A stretch of 64,000 bases of DNA. Origin: an uncultured Hyphomonas sp. (GTDB taxonomy: Bacteria > Pseudomonadota > Alphaproteobacteria > Caulobacterales > Hyphomonadaceae). The stretch spans positions 2,790,001 to 2,854,000 of the forward strand of contig NZ_OY782759.1 of the NCBI RefSeq assembly GCF_963678195.1, given 5' to 3'. The stretch's first letter is position 1; each line of letters opens with the position of its first letter. This document shows, piece by piece, positions 44,830 to 53,283 of this stretch. A program made the translations under genes and the position numbers. The notes under the pieces are model-generated. The model did no database searches. It was not told the DNA's origin and saw only the letters and a list, made by a program, of their open reading frames with translations.

Positions 44830-45680
44830 CGCCCACCCCGCCGCCGCTTCCCGACATCATTCTCGATCCGATCGTCCGCCTCGCGCTCGCCGAAGACCTT
44901 GGCCGCGCGGGTGACCTGACGACGGACGCCACGATTGCACCGGACACCCAGCTCAAAGTTGTCATCGCCGCCCGCCAGACAGGCGTGATTGCCGGACTGG
45001 ATGCCGCAGCCTACGCCCTCAAGCTGATCGATCCGGACGTGAAGCTGACCATCGAAAAGCCGGATGGTTCCGTGCTGGAAAAGGGCGATGTGGTCGCTCG
45101 GCTGGAAGGCTCAGCCCGGTCCATCCTGATCGCCGAACGGACGATGCTGAATTTCCTCGGCCGGCTCTCTGCCGTGGCAACCATGACCCGCACCTTCGCC
45201 GACAAGATCGCGCATACGGACGCAACGATTGTTTGCACCCGCAAGACAACGCCGGGGCACCGTGCCCTAGAAAAACGCGCCGTCCGCTGCGGCGGCGGCA
45301 CGGCTCACCGTTACGGCCTCGACGATGCCGTGCTGATCAAGGACAATCACATCGCTGCCTGCGGGTCCGTCTCCACCGCACTCGAACGGGCCAAGGCCTA
45401 TGCCGGGCACCTCCGCATGATCGAGGTAGAGGTCGACTCGCTCGACCAGTTGAAAGAAGCGCTGCCGCACGGGCCGCACGCGGTGCTGCTGGACAACATG
45501 ACCCCCGACACGCTGCGCGAAGCTGTCGCGATTGCTGGCGGCAAGACCGTGCTGGAAGCGTCCGGCGGGGTGAATTTGGATACCGTCGCGGCAATTGCCG
45601 AGACCGGCGTGAACTTCATCTCGGTCGGCGCCCTCACGCATTCGGCGCCAAACCTTGACCTTGGAATGGATGTGGTCTGA
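44826..45680 (+). CDS. nadC: Nicotinate-nucleotide pyrophosphorylase (quinolinate phosphoribosyltransferase)
   Basis: 284 residues. RLALAEDLGRAGDLTTDATI at the N-terminus, CTRKTTPGHRALEKRAVRCG for quinolinate contact, and IEVEVDSLDQLKEAL and VLEASGGVNLDTV in the barrel are NadC signatures. It converts quinolinate and PRPP to nicotinate mononucleotide and CO2. It overlaps nadB at ATGA. An SDR gene follows 44 bp downstream. Confidence 0.96.
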   Translation: MTPTPPPLPDIILDPIVRLALAEDLGRAGDLTTDATIAPDTQLKVVIAARQTGVIAGLDAAAYALKLIDPDVKLTIEKPDGSVLEKGDVVARLEGSARSILIAERTMLNFLGRLSAVATMTRTFADKIAHTDATIVCTRKTTPGHRALEKRAVRCGGGTAHRYGLDDAVLIKDNHIAACGSVSTALERAKAYAGHLRMIEVEVDSLDQLKEALPHGPHAVLLDNMTPDTLREAVAIAGGKTVLEASGGVNLDTVAAIAETGVNFISVGALTHSAPNLDLGMDVV

Positions 45681-45724
45681 CACTGCGCGATGAGGGCAGA
45701 TGCCCGCGCAGGAGGATTTCAGAC

Positions 45725-46534
45725 ATGGCCAGCGCAAACGGCCGCAAAAGCATTTTCATCACGGGCGCCGCATCCGGCATTGGCGCAGAAACCGCGCGCC
45801 TCTTTTCCAAAAAGGGCTGGTTCTGCGGCCTCTATGACATCAACACCGCCGGTCTCGCAGATGTGGCAGGTGAACTCGGCGCCGGCAACTCCGTCTATGC
45901 AAAACTGGATGTGCGCGATCGCAATGACTGGGCGCTTGCCGTCAAAAGCTTCGCCGAAGCGACCGACGGCAACATGCATGTCCTGTTCAACAATGCGGGC
46001 ATCGGCCGTCATGGCTGGTTCGAAGACATCTCTGGCGAAGACAATGATCTGGTCGTGGATGTGAATGTCAAAGGCGTCATCAATGGCGTGCAGGCCTGCC
46101 TGCCGCTGCTGAAGGACACGGCGGGTGCCCGCATCGTGAACACAGCCTCTACGGCCGGCATGGTCGGCTCGCCGCGGCTCGCTGTTTATTCTGCCACGAA
46201 GTTCGCCGTCCGTGGGCTGACGGAAGCGCTCGATGCCGAGTTCCGCGACCTGGACATCCGCGTGACCAGCCTGATGCCCTGGTTCATCGACACACCGATC
46301 CTCGACATGGGCACGACAGAAGGCGCCAATGTGAAGATGGCCGACGAGATTCGCGATGCCGGGCAGGATGTTTATCCCGTGTCCCTGGCGGCTGAGCGCG
46401 CCTGGGACGCGGCGCATGGCGACGACATCCACTATATGGCGGGCAAGGCGGCGCAGCGGGCGAAATTCATCAGCCGCTGGGCACCAGGCCTGATCCGCAA
46501 TCAGGTGAAGAAGTCCGTTCCGCCACGCGACTGA
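45725..46534 (+). CDS. Short-chain dehydrogenase/reductase
   Basis: 269 residues. TGAASGIGAETARLF is the Rossmann motif, NNAGIG the second signature, and YSATKFAVRGL holds the catalytic Tyr and Lys. NADH or NADPH preference is not certain; the acidic residue in LYDINTAG after strand 2 favours NAD(H). Substrate unknown. It ends the nad gene run and is followed by a bidirectional terminator. Confidence 0.9.
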   Translation: MASANGRKSIFITGAASGIGAETARLFSKKGWFCGLYDINTAGLADVAGELGAGNSVYAKLDVRDRNDWALAVKSFAEATDGNMHVLFNNAGIGRHGWFEDISGEDNDLVVDVNVKGVINGVQACLPLLKDTAGARIVNTASTAGMVGSPRLAVYSATKFAVRGLTEALDAEFRDLDIRVTSLMPWFIDTPILDMGTTEGANVKMADEIRDAGQDVYPVSLAAERAWDAAHGDDIHYMAGKAAQRAKFISRWAPGLIRNQVKKSVPPRD

Positions 46535-46554
46535 GTAGACTTGCCGCCGGATAC

Positions 46555-46588
46555 AAAAAAGCCGCCAGCGACATGCTGGCGGCTTTTT
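46555..46588. terminator. Bidirectional rho-independent terminator
   Basis: A 9-bp stem GCCGCCAGC/GCTGGCGGC with a 5-base loop is flanked by AAAAAA on the left and TTTTT on the right, so it ends both the SDR gene and the convergent cell-wall hydrolase gene. Confidence 0.92.
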
Positions 46589-46607
46589 CTAATCTCAGAT
46601 GTTCAGA

Positions 46608-47777
46608 TCAGCGCATGCCGCCTGCAGCGGACACGGCCTTGGCGGCCTGTGCAGCAGCGTAGGGATCAATAGAAGCGCTCTTCGACGCAACATCGAACGA
46701 TCCATCACTGGCCGTGGTCATGCGCGGGGCGCCATTGGTGACCGTCCGGGTCGATGTGGTGACCGTGGCCGGCGCCGCAGTCACTTCGACTTTGCCTGCC
46801 GCCTTCATTTCGCCCGCGGTCGCTTCGCGCAGGACGGTCAGGGTCTCAGCATTCAGATCCTGCGTGTCGGCAGCTGCCTGCACCACAGGGGCCTTGGCAG
46901 AACGGGACGCGCTGGCGCGGCGCACCTGCGCCCATTCAGAGCCGCGCGGGAACCGGTAGAACACGTGCAGGCCGATCTTGTCAGTCTTGATCAGGCCGGC
47001 GCTCCACACAGGGTCAACATAGGTCGCGTGATAGTGGGTCGCTCCGCCTGTGCGGTCCTCGGCGAGGTTCATCAGGACGTGCGCCGCGATCTCCTGGGCC
47101 TGCTCCCAGGCGGTGCCTTTCGGCTTCCGGCCAAGGGCGCCGTCACAGGTAAAAGTGAACTGGCAGCCGGTGGTGCGCGTTGCACCCTGGAAGACAACGC
47201 CGCAAACGGAGTCGGGATAGCGATGGTCGCGAACACGGTTGGAAATCACTTCCGCCACGGCCAGCTGGCCAGCCAGCGGCTCGTTCCGCGATTCGTAGTA
47301 AATTGCCTGTGCGAGGCAGTGCGCTTCAGAGTCGAGTGCCTCGGCGCGCTTCAGGTGCTCCGGCTTGAACGAAACCAGCGAGGCAATCGCTGCACCGTCC
47401 CGGTCGCGCTTGGCATAACGGCTCATCGAGGAGGCTGTGTCGCGCTCCAGCGTGTACTCGACCGTGCGGATCCACGGCGTGTCCAGCAGGGACGGCGCAT
47501 GGTCGGCCAGACGGACGCTCGCGCCACCGTCTTCGATCTGTGCGAACCGCTCAGCCTGTTCGCTGAAATCTGCTTGAGCACGAATGTCGGCCTGAACCGA
47601 GCCGATCACCGGCAGGGTCACAGTCGCCGCCACAGCGCAGACCGCTACGGTCGCGCCGCGAATGACAATATCGCGCTGTTCCTCATTCGTCATAGCCATC
47701 CACCAACGCTTGAGCTTCCCTTGGAGCCCACGCATTGACGACAGGGTCGCCTGACGTGGTTGAAGATTCCTTAACAT
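46608..47777 (-). CDS. SleB-type cell wall hydrolase (Hydrolase_2 family)
   Basis: 389 residues. A cytoplasmic N-terminus (about 1-45) leads a single membrane helix (GATVAVCAVAATVTLPVIG), so it is inner-membrane anchored facing the periplasm. The hydrolase domain (about 150-270) has CLAQAIYYESRNEPLAGQLA, the catalytic Glu motif, VISNRVRDHRYPDSVCGVVF and CQFTFTCDG. SleB-type enzymes are lytic transglycosylases of peptidoglycan. A long Ala/Thr-rich C-terminal tail follows. The start at 47777 has GAGGAG at good spacing. Confidence 0.88.
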   Translation of the reverse strand: MLRNLQPRQATLSSMRGLQGKLKRWWMAMTNEEQRDIVIRGATVAVCAVAATVTLPVIGSVQADIRAQADFSEQAERFAQIEDGGASVRLADHAPSLLDTPWIRTVEYTLERDTASSMSRYAKRDRDGAAIASLVSFKPEHLKRAEALDSEAHCLAQAIYYESRNEPLAGQLAVAEVISNRVRDHRYPDSVCGVVFQGATRTTGCQFTFTCDGALGRKPKGTAWEQAQEIAAHVLMNLAEDRTGGATHYHATYVDPVWSAGLIKTDKIGLHVFYRFPRGSEWAQVRRASASRSAKAPVVQAAADTQDLNAETLTVLREATAGEMKAAGKVEVTAAPATVTTSTRTVTNGAPRMTTASDGSFDVASKSASIDPYAAAQAAKAVSAAGGMR

Positions 47778-47955
47778 CACCGCTCTCCTCAGTTCCCGGT
47801 AGGCGATATGCTTCCGCCCTGTTTTGCAGTTCCGGGACTGCTTGGATTGACTGTTTCCGGCGGCTTTTACCGCCCTTTCACGAGCGGAATATGCTGCCGG
47901 ACAGCTACCTAGCAAGAAGCTGGCCAGACTCTGGAGTGACAATTCCGTCAGGTAA

Positions 47956-47976
47956 AATTCGCCTCAGAGGCGAATT
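47956..47976. promoter_or_regulatory. 9-bp inverted repeat upstream of sleB
   Basis: AATTCGCCT-CAG-AGGCGAATT is a perfect inverted repeat 180 bp before the sleB start, inside an AT-rich patch. No T-tract follows, so an operator is more likely than a terminator. Confidence 0.3.
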
Positions 47977-48061
47977 AATTCGGCGTAATTTCCGCCAGGC
48001 GCTCAACTTGTTGATTTTTCGTAAAATTTCTACGTTTGTGACAAGAAGCATGTTGCGGTGC

Positions 48062-48096
48062 AAAAAAGCGGCTGTGGCAGGATTACCACAGCCGCT
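48062..48096 (-). terminator. Rho-independent terminator of ppdK
   Basis: On the minus strand an 11-bp perfect stem (AGCGGCTGTGG/CCACAGCCGCT) with an 8-base loop is followed by TTTTTT, 26 bp after the ppdK stop. Confidence 0.93.
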
Positions 48097-48121
48097 CGCA
48101 ATCGATTCGGGATCGAAACTG

Positions 48122-50815
48122 TCAGCTGTCCGATTCTGAGAGGGCAGCGTGTGCCGCGGCGAGACGCGCGATCGGCACCCGATAAGGTGAACAGGACACA
48201 TAATCGAGGCCGGTCCGGTGGCAGAAGGCCACGGAAGCGGGGTCTCCGCCATGCTCACCGCAGATGCCCAGCTTGATGCCCGGGCGGGTATTGCGGCCCC
48301 GTTCTGCGGCTGTTTTGACCAGTTCACCGACGCCTTCCTGGTCCAGAGTCACGAAGGGGTCTTTTTCGTAGATTCCCTTGTCCTCATAGACTTTCAGGAA
48401 GCGGCCGGCATCATCGCGCGAGATGCCCAGCGTGGTCTGCGTCAGGTCGTTCGTGCCGAATGAGAAGAACGCGGCCGATTGAGCGATATCCCCGGCACGC
48501 AGAGCGGCGCGAGGCAGCTCGATCATCGTGCCTACGAGGTAATCCAGTGTGACACCGGTTTCCGCGAACACGGCCTTGGCCTGCGCATCCACGACGTCTT
48601 TGAGGATCTGCAGCTCGCGATGCGTCGCAACCAGCGGGATCATCACTTCCGGCACAGGCTTGCGGCCCGTTTCATTCGCGATGTTCACAGCGGCCTCGAA
48701 GATGGCCCGGGCCTGCATTTCGTAGATCTCCGGGTACGTAATCCCCAGACGGCAACCCCGGTGGCCCAGCATCGGGTTGCTCTCATGCAGATCATCTGCG
48801 CGGCGCTTCAGTTCAGCGACGCTGACACCCGAGGCTTTGGCAACGTCCTCCATATCCTCATCGGTGTGCGGAAGGAATTCGTGCAGCGGCGGGTCGAGCA
48901 GGCGGATTGTCGCCGGGCGGTCTTCCAGAATACGGAAGATCTCCTCGAAATCACCCCGCTGCATCGGCAGCAGCTTGTCGAGCGAAGCGCGGCGGCCTGC
49001 CACGTCGTTCGACAGGATCATCGCCCGGACTTCCGGAATGCGCGCTTCATCGAAGAACATATGCTCGGTACGGCAGAGGCCGATGCCTTCGGCGCCGAAC
49101 TCAACCGCGGTGCGTGTGTCGAGCGGTGTTTCTGCATTGGCGCGCACTTTCAGGCGGCGGGCCGCATCGGCCCAGGCCATCAGTGTACCGAAGTCACCCG
49201 ATAGGTCTGGCTGGACCATGTCCACAGCGCCCAGCATCACCTGGCCGGTCGCGCCGTCCACGGTGATAACCTCGCCTTTCTTGACCTCACGGCCCATGAC
49301 ACGGAACACGCCTGCCTTGCCATCGACCTGCAGGCCGCCCGCACCGCAGACGCAAGGCCGGCCCATGCCGCGCGCCACAACGGCAGCGTGGCTGGTCATA
49401 CCGCCACGAGCGGTCACAATACCGCGGGCGGCGTGCATGCCCTTGATGTCTTCCGGGCTCGTCTCGACACGGACGAGAATGACGTCTTCGCCTTTCTCCG
49501 CCCACTGGAAGGCCTCGTCGGAATCGAACACAACCTTGCCGACCGCCGCGCCAGGGCTGGCCGGCAGGCCTACGACCAGCACATCGCGCGCCGCATCTTC
49601 TGAGATGGTCGGGTGCAGCAGCTGGTCCAGCTGTGCCGGCATCAGGCGCAGCACGGCCTCATTCTCGGTGATCAGGCCTTCGCGGGCCATGTCCACGGCG
49701 ATCTTGAGCGCGGCAGCCGCGGTGCGTTTTCCGCTCCGCGTCTGCAGCATGTAGAGATTGCCGTCCTCGACCGTGAATTCGAGGTCCTGCATGTCCTTGT
49801 AGTGGCGCTCCAGCGTGTTCGCGACATCGCGCAGCTTGGCGTAGACTTCCGGCATGGCCTCTTCCAGCGGGGCATCGTCAGAACCCAGCGTGTCAGCGCG
49901 CTCACGCGAGATCGGGGCCGGGGTGCGGATACCCGCCACCACGTCCTCGCCCTGTGCATTAATCAGGTATTCGCCATAGAAGATCGACTCGCCGTTTGAC
50001 GGGTCGCGCGTGAAGGCGACCCCCGTCGCGGAGGATTCGCCCAGATTGCCGAACACCATAGACTGCACGGTCACCGCCGTGCCCCATTCAGTCGGAATAT
50101 CGTTCAGTTTGCGATAAGTGATCGCGCGATCGTTCATCCAGGAACCGAACACGGCGGAGATGGCGCCCCACAGCTGTTCCTTCGGGTCTTCCGGGAACGG
50201 TTTGCCCAGCTCTTTCTGGACCGTTTCCTTGTAGAGTACGATGATCTTCTTCCAGTCATCGGCGCTCATGTCGGTGTCGAGATCGATGCCCTGACGGTCC
50301 TTGTACTCATCGAGGACGTGTTCGAATTCGTCATGGCCCATGCCGAGCACGACATTGGAATACATCTGGATGAAGCGGCGATAGCTGTCATAGGCAAAGC
50401 GCTCGCCAGCCTTCTTGGCGAGGCCGGCAGCCGAGGCTTCGTTGAGGCCGAGGTTCAGAACCGTGTCCATCATCCCCGGCATCGAGGCGCGGGCGCCTGA
50501 GCGCACGGACACGAGCAGCGGGTTTTCCGGATCGCCGAAGCCCTTGCCGGACTTCTTCTCAAGGTCGGCCAGCGCCTGGTCCACCTGCGGGGCGAGCGTG
50601 GAAGGATAGTCCTGCTCAAGCTCGTAATAGGCGGTGCAGACAGCGGTGGAGATCGTAAAGCCCGGCGGCACCGGCAGGCCCAGCTTGGCCATTTCGGCGA
50701 GGTTTGCGCCCTTGCCGCCCAGCAAATTCTTCATGGAGGCGTCGCCGTCAGCGGTACCCCCGCCGAATGCGTAAACCCAGGTCTCTTCCGCGTGCTTCAC
50801 TGCTGCTTCACCCAT
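48122..50815 (-). CDS. ppdK: Pyruvate, phosphate dikinase
   Basis: 897 residues. The N-terminal ATP-grasp domain begins WVYAFGGGTADGDASMKNLL, the phosphohistidine domain has GGMTSHAAVVARGMGRPCVCG (His is the phosphate carrier), and the C-terminal PEP/pyruvate barrel ends GICGEHGGDPASV with the catalytic Cys. It interconverts ATP, pyruvate and phosphate with AMP, PEP and pyrophosphate. AGAGGACACC precedes the ATG. It lies 215 bp downstream of glyS, a frequent neighbour in this group. Confidence 0.96.
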   Translation of the reverse strand: MGEAAVKHAEETWVYAFGGGTADGDASMKNLLGGKGANLAEMAKLGLPVPPGFTISTAVCTAYYELEQDYPSTLAPQVDQALADLEKKSGKGFGDPENPLLVSVRSGARASMPGMMDTVLNLGLNEASAAGLAKKAGERFAYDSYRRFIQMYSNVVLGMGHDEFEHVLDEYKDRQGIDLDTDMSADDWKKIIVLYKETVQKELGKPFPEDPKEQLWGAISAVFGSWMNDRAITYRKLNDIPTEWGTAVTVQSMVFGNLGESSATGVAFTRDPSNGESIFYGEYLINAQGEDVVAGIRTPAPISRERADTLGSDDAPLEEAMPEVYAKLRDVANTLERHYKDMQDLEFTVEDGNLYMLQTRSGKRTAAAALKIAVDMAREGLITENEAVLRLMPAQLDQLLHPTISEDAARDVLVVGLPASPGAAVGKVVFDSDEAFQWAEKGEDVILVRVETSPEDIKGMHAARGIVTARGGMTSHAAVVARGMGRPCVCGAGGLQVDGKAGVFRVMGREVKKGEVITVDGATGQVMLGAVDMVQPDLSGDFGTLMAWADAARRLKVRANAETPLDTRTAVEFGAEGIGLCRTEHMFFDEARIPEVRAMILSNDVAGRRASLDKLLPMQRGDFEEIFRILEDRPATIRLLDPPLHEFLPHTDEDMEDVAKASGVSVAELKRRADDLHESNPMLGHRGCRLGITYPEIYEMQARAIFEAAVNIANETGRKPVPEVMIPLVATHRELQILKDVVDAQAKAVFAETGVTLDYLVGTMIELPRAALRAGDIAQSAAFFSFGTNDLTQTTLGISRDDAGRFLKVYEDKGIYEKDPFVTLDQEGVGELVKTAAERGRNTRPGIKLGICGEHGGDPASVAFCHRTGLDYVSCSPYRVPIARLAAAHAALSESDS

Positions 50816-51030
50816 GGTGTCCTCTTCAATTGTCTACGCGCGCCAATGCATGCCCGCCCACGCGCGAGGGGATTGCAAACCCTATGCTGCATCGCAACGC
50901 CAATGGCCAGCGGTTGAAAGGTCGCTTATGCCCTGACAACGTTGTTTTATGTCACATAGCTGTATCAAACTGCGCAGCCTTGCGTCGCCCGGGGAAAATC
51001 TGTTCCGAAGCGGGACGGCGGCCCGCCGGT

Positions 51031-53175
51031 TCAGCCCTCAATCAAGGAGAAATCGGCCACGCGGTGCAGCGTGTCGCGGATGTCCGCGAGTAGCGCCAGG
51101 CGATTCGCGCGGACTTTCTCGTCTTCGTCATTCACCATGACATGCTCAAAGAAGGCATCGACCGGTCCGCGCAGCCTGGCGAGTTCGGTCATCACGGTGG
51201 CGAAGTCCTCGTTCTTGAGAGGCTCTTCGATATCGTGGCGCACCTGGCCGAGTGTCTGGTGGAGCGCGATCTCCTGATCCGCCCCGGCATCGATCAGCGC
51301 GCCATCGACGGTGAGGTTATCCGGCAGCGCGCCTTTCTTCTCCTCGGCCCGCAGGATGTTCGCGGCCCGCTTGTAGCCCGCCAGCAAATTCGCCCCGTCT
51401 TCGGTACCAAGGAACGCGCCGAGCGCCTCGACGCGCTTGGTGATGAGTACCAGATCGTCCTCGCCGAGCGCGAAGACCGCGTCGATCAGGTCATGCCGCT
51501 GGCCCTGATCGCGCAGGTATTGCTTCAGGCGGTCGGCGAAGAAGGAGAGGAGATCTTCAACAATCGCCTCATCCACCCACTTAAACTTGCTCGTAGCAGT
51601 CCAAACATCCCACTCCGCAGGTAATGGAACGCTTCGCGGCTTAACTCGATTGATGCCCATCGGCCGAAGATGCTTCACAAGCAGCGTGCGAATTGGCAGT
51701 CGGTTGCCAGTATCCACTAATATCCGAACCACGCCCAGCGCCGCGCGGCGCAGCGCAAACGGGTCTTTCGAGCCGGTCGGTTTCTCATCGATCGCCCAGA
51801 AGCCGACCAGCGTGTCGAGCTTGTCGGCGAGGGCGACGGCGATGCCCACCGGGTCGGTCGGCACATTGTCGCTCGGGCCCTGCGGTTTGTAGTGGTCGCG
51901 GATAGCGTCGGCGACGGCGGCGGGCTCGCCCGCTTCCAGCGCGTAATACCGCCCCATCACGCCCTGCAGTTCCGGGAACTCGCCGACCATTTCTGACACA
52001 AGGTCCGCCTTGGCGAGGCGCGCGGCGCGTTCGGCAAGGTCCGGATCGGCGCCCACTTTCGGGACGAGTTCACGGGCCAGCGCGGCCACGCGCTCCACCT
52101 TGTCGCCCAGCGAGCCAAGCTCTGCCTTGAAGGCAATCGTCGACAGCTTCTTCGCCATCTCGTCCAGCGGCTTCGCCTTGTCGAGATCCCAGAAGAAGCG
52201 CGCATCGTCGAGACGGGCGGAGAGGACGCGGGAATTGCCCTCGGCGAGCTTCTTGCCGCCATCGGCCGCGTCGATGTTCGCCACCACGATGAAGTGCGGC
52301 GCGAGTTTGCCGGTCTTGGCGTCGTTCACGGCGAAATATTTCTGGTGCGTCCGCATCGACAGCTGGATCACTTCCGGCGGCAGGGTCAGGAAGTCCGGGT
52401 CCATGTCGCCCAGCACGACGACCGGCCATTCGGCCAGGCCTGTGACTTCTTCCAGAAGCCCCAGATCCTCGATCCATTCGAGCCCGGCCTTGGCGCAGAC
52501 ATCCTGAATGCCCTTGCGGATAACTTCCCGGCGGTCGGTGCGCGTCAGCTTCACATGGCCGGCGCCTTCCAGCTGTTTGGAATAGTCTTCCCAGCCGGTC
52601 ACGGTGTACGGCCCGCGGCCATGCACGCGGTGGCCTTCCACCTGATTGCCGCTGGCGATGCCATCCACGTCGAACGGCACAGTCTTGCCATCCAGCACGC
52701 AGGTGATCCGCTGCAGCGGGCGCACCCAGCGCAAATCGCCTGTGCCCCAGCGCATCGATTTCGGCCAATGGAAGCCGCGGATGATGGCGGGCACCGCCTC
52801 GGCGATGATGTCGGTCGCGTCGCGTCCCGGCGTCTCGATGACGGCAACGTAGAAGTCACCCTTCTTCGGATCGGAGCGCACTTCAGCTTGGCTGATATCG
52901 CTTAGCCCGGCGCCGCGCAGGAAGCCTTCGACGGCCTTGTCCGGCGCGCCGACCTTCGGGCCCTTGCGCTCTTCCTTCACGTCCGCCGAGCGCTCGCTGA
53001 GGCCGGTGACCGAGACGGTCAGGCGGCGCGGGCCGGAACAGGCGGCCAGCAGCTTCCATTTGAGACCGGCCTCTTTCAGGGCCTTCTCCATGGCGTCGCG
53101 GAGGTCCGCCTCCGCCTTTGCCTGCATGCGCGCAGGAATTTCCTCGGAAAAGAGTTCTAGAAGCAGCTCAGCCAT
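51031..53175 (-). CDS. glyS: Glycyl-tRNA synthetase beta subunit
   Basis: 714 residues. MAELLLELFSEEIPARMQ is the standard GlyS N-terminus, then VGAPDKAVEGFLRGAG, WPKSMRWGTGDLRWVRPLQR, SMRTHQKYFAVND and a C-terminal anticodon-binding region. It forms the alpha2-beta2 synthetase with GlyQ. The ATG at 53175 is preferred to the one four codons upstream since AGGG precedes it and homologues start here. A lower-GC patch spans about 51581-51720. glyQ is 3.4 kb upstream, not adjacent. Confidence 0.95.
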   Translation of the reverse strand: MAELLLELFSEEIPARMQAKAEADLRDAMEKALKEAGLKWKLLAACSGPRRLTVSVTGLSERSADVKEERKGPKVGAPDKAVEGFLRGAGLSDISQAEVRSDPKKGDFYVAVIETPGRDATDIIAEAVPAIIRGFHWPKSMRWGTGDLRWVRPLQRITCVLDGKTVPFDVDGIASGNQVEGHRVHGRGPYTVTGWEDYSKQLEGAGHVKLTRTDRREVIRKGIQDVCAKAGLEWIEDLGLLEEVTGLAEWPVVVLGDMDPDFLTLPPEVIQLSMRTHQKYFAVNDAKTGKLAPHFIVVANIDAADGGKKLAEGNSRVLSARLDDARFFWDLDKAKPLDEMAKKLSTIAFKAELGSLGDKVERVAALARELVPKVGADPDLAERAARLAKADLVSEMVGEFPELQGVMGRYYALEAGEPAAVADAIRDHYKPQGPSDNVPTDPVGIAVALADKLDTLVGFWAIDEKPTGSKDPFALRRAALGVVRILVDTGNRLPIRTLLVKHLRPMGINRVKPRSVPLPAEWDVWTATSKFKWVDEAIVEDLLSFFADRLKQYLRDQGQRHDLIDAVFALGEDDLVLITKRVEALGAFLGTEDGANLLAGYKRAANILRAEEKKGALPDNLTVDGALIDAGADQEIALHQTLGQVRHDIEEPLKNEDFATVMTELARLRGPVDAFFEHVMVNDEDEKVRANRLALLADIRDTLHRVADFSLIEG

Positions 53176-53283
53176 AATGCCCTGCATTGGTCAGGAAAGA
53201 TAAAGACCGCCACGGCTTACAGGCGCCCGCACACGGGTCAAGCGGCAGCCTGCCGTTAAGACCACCCACAGCCGGCCGCAACC

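Larger units (their letters stand above)
47778..48121. other. Gene-free region between sleB and ppdK
   Basis: 344 bases. It holds the ppdK terminator, an AT-rich patch, a 9-bp inverted repeat at 47956-47976 and the probable sleB promoter. No coding sequence is evident. Confidence 0.6.

Noticed and set aside
47974-47988. CtrA-like TTAA-N7-TAAT
   Set aside because: The second half-site does not match TTAA, and it overlaps the 9-bp inverted repeat.
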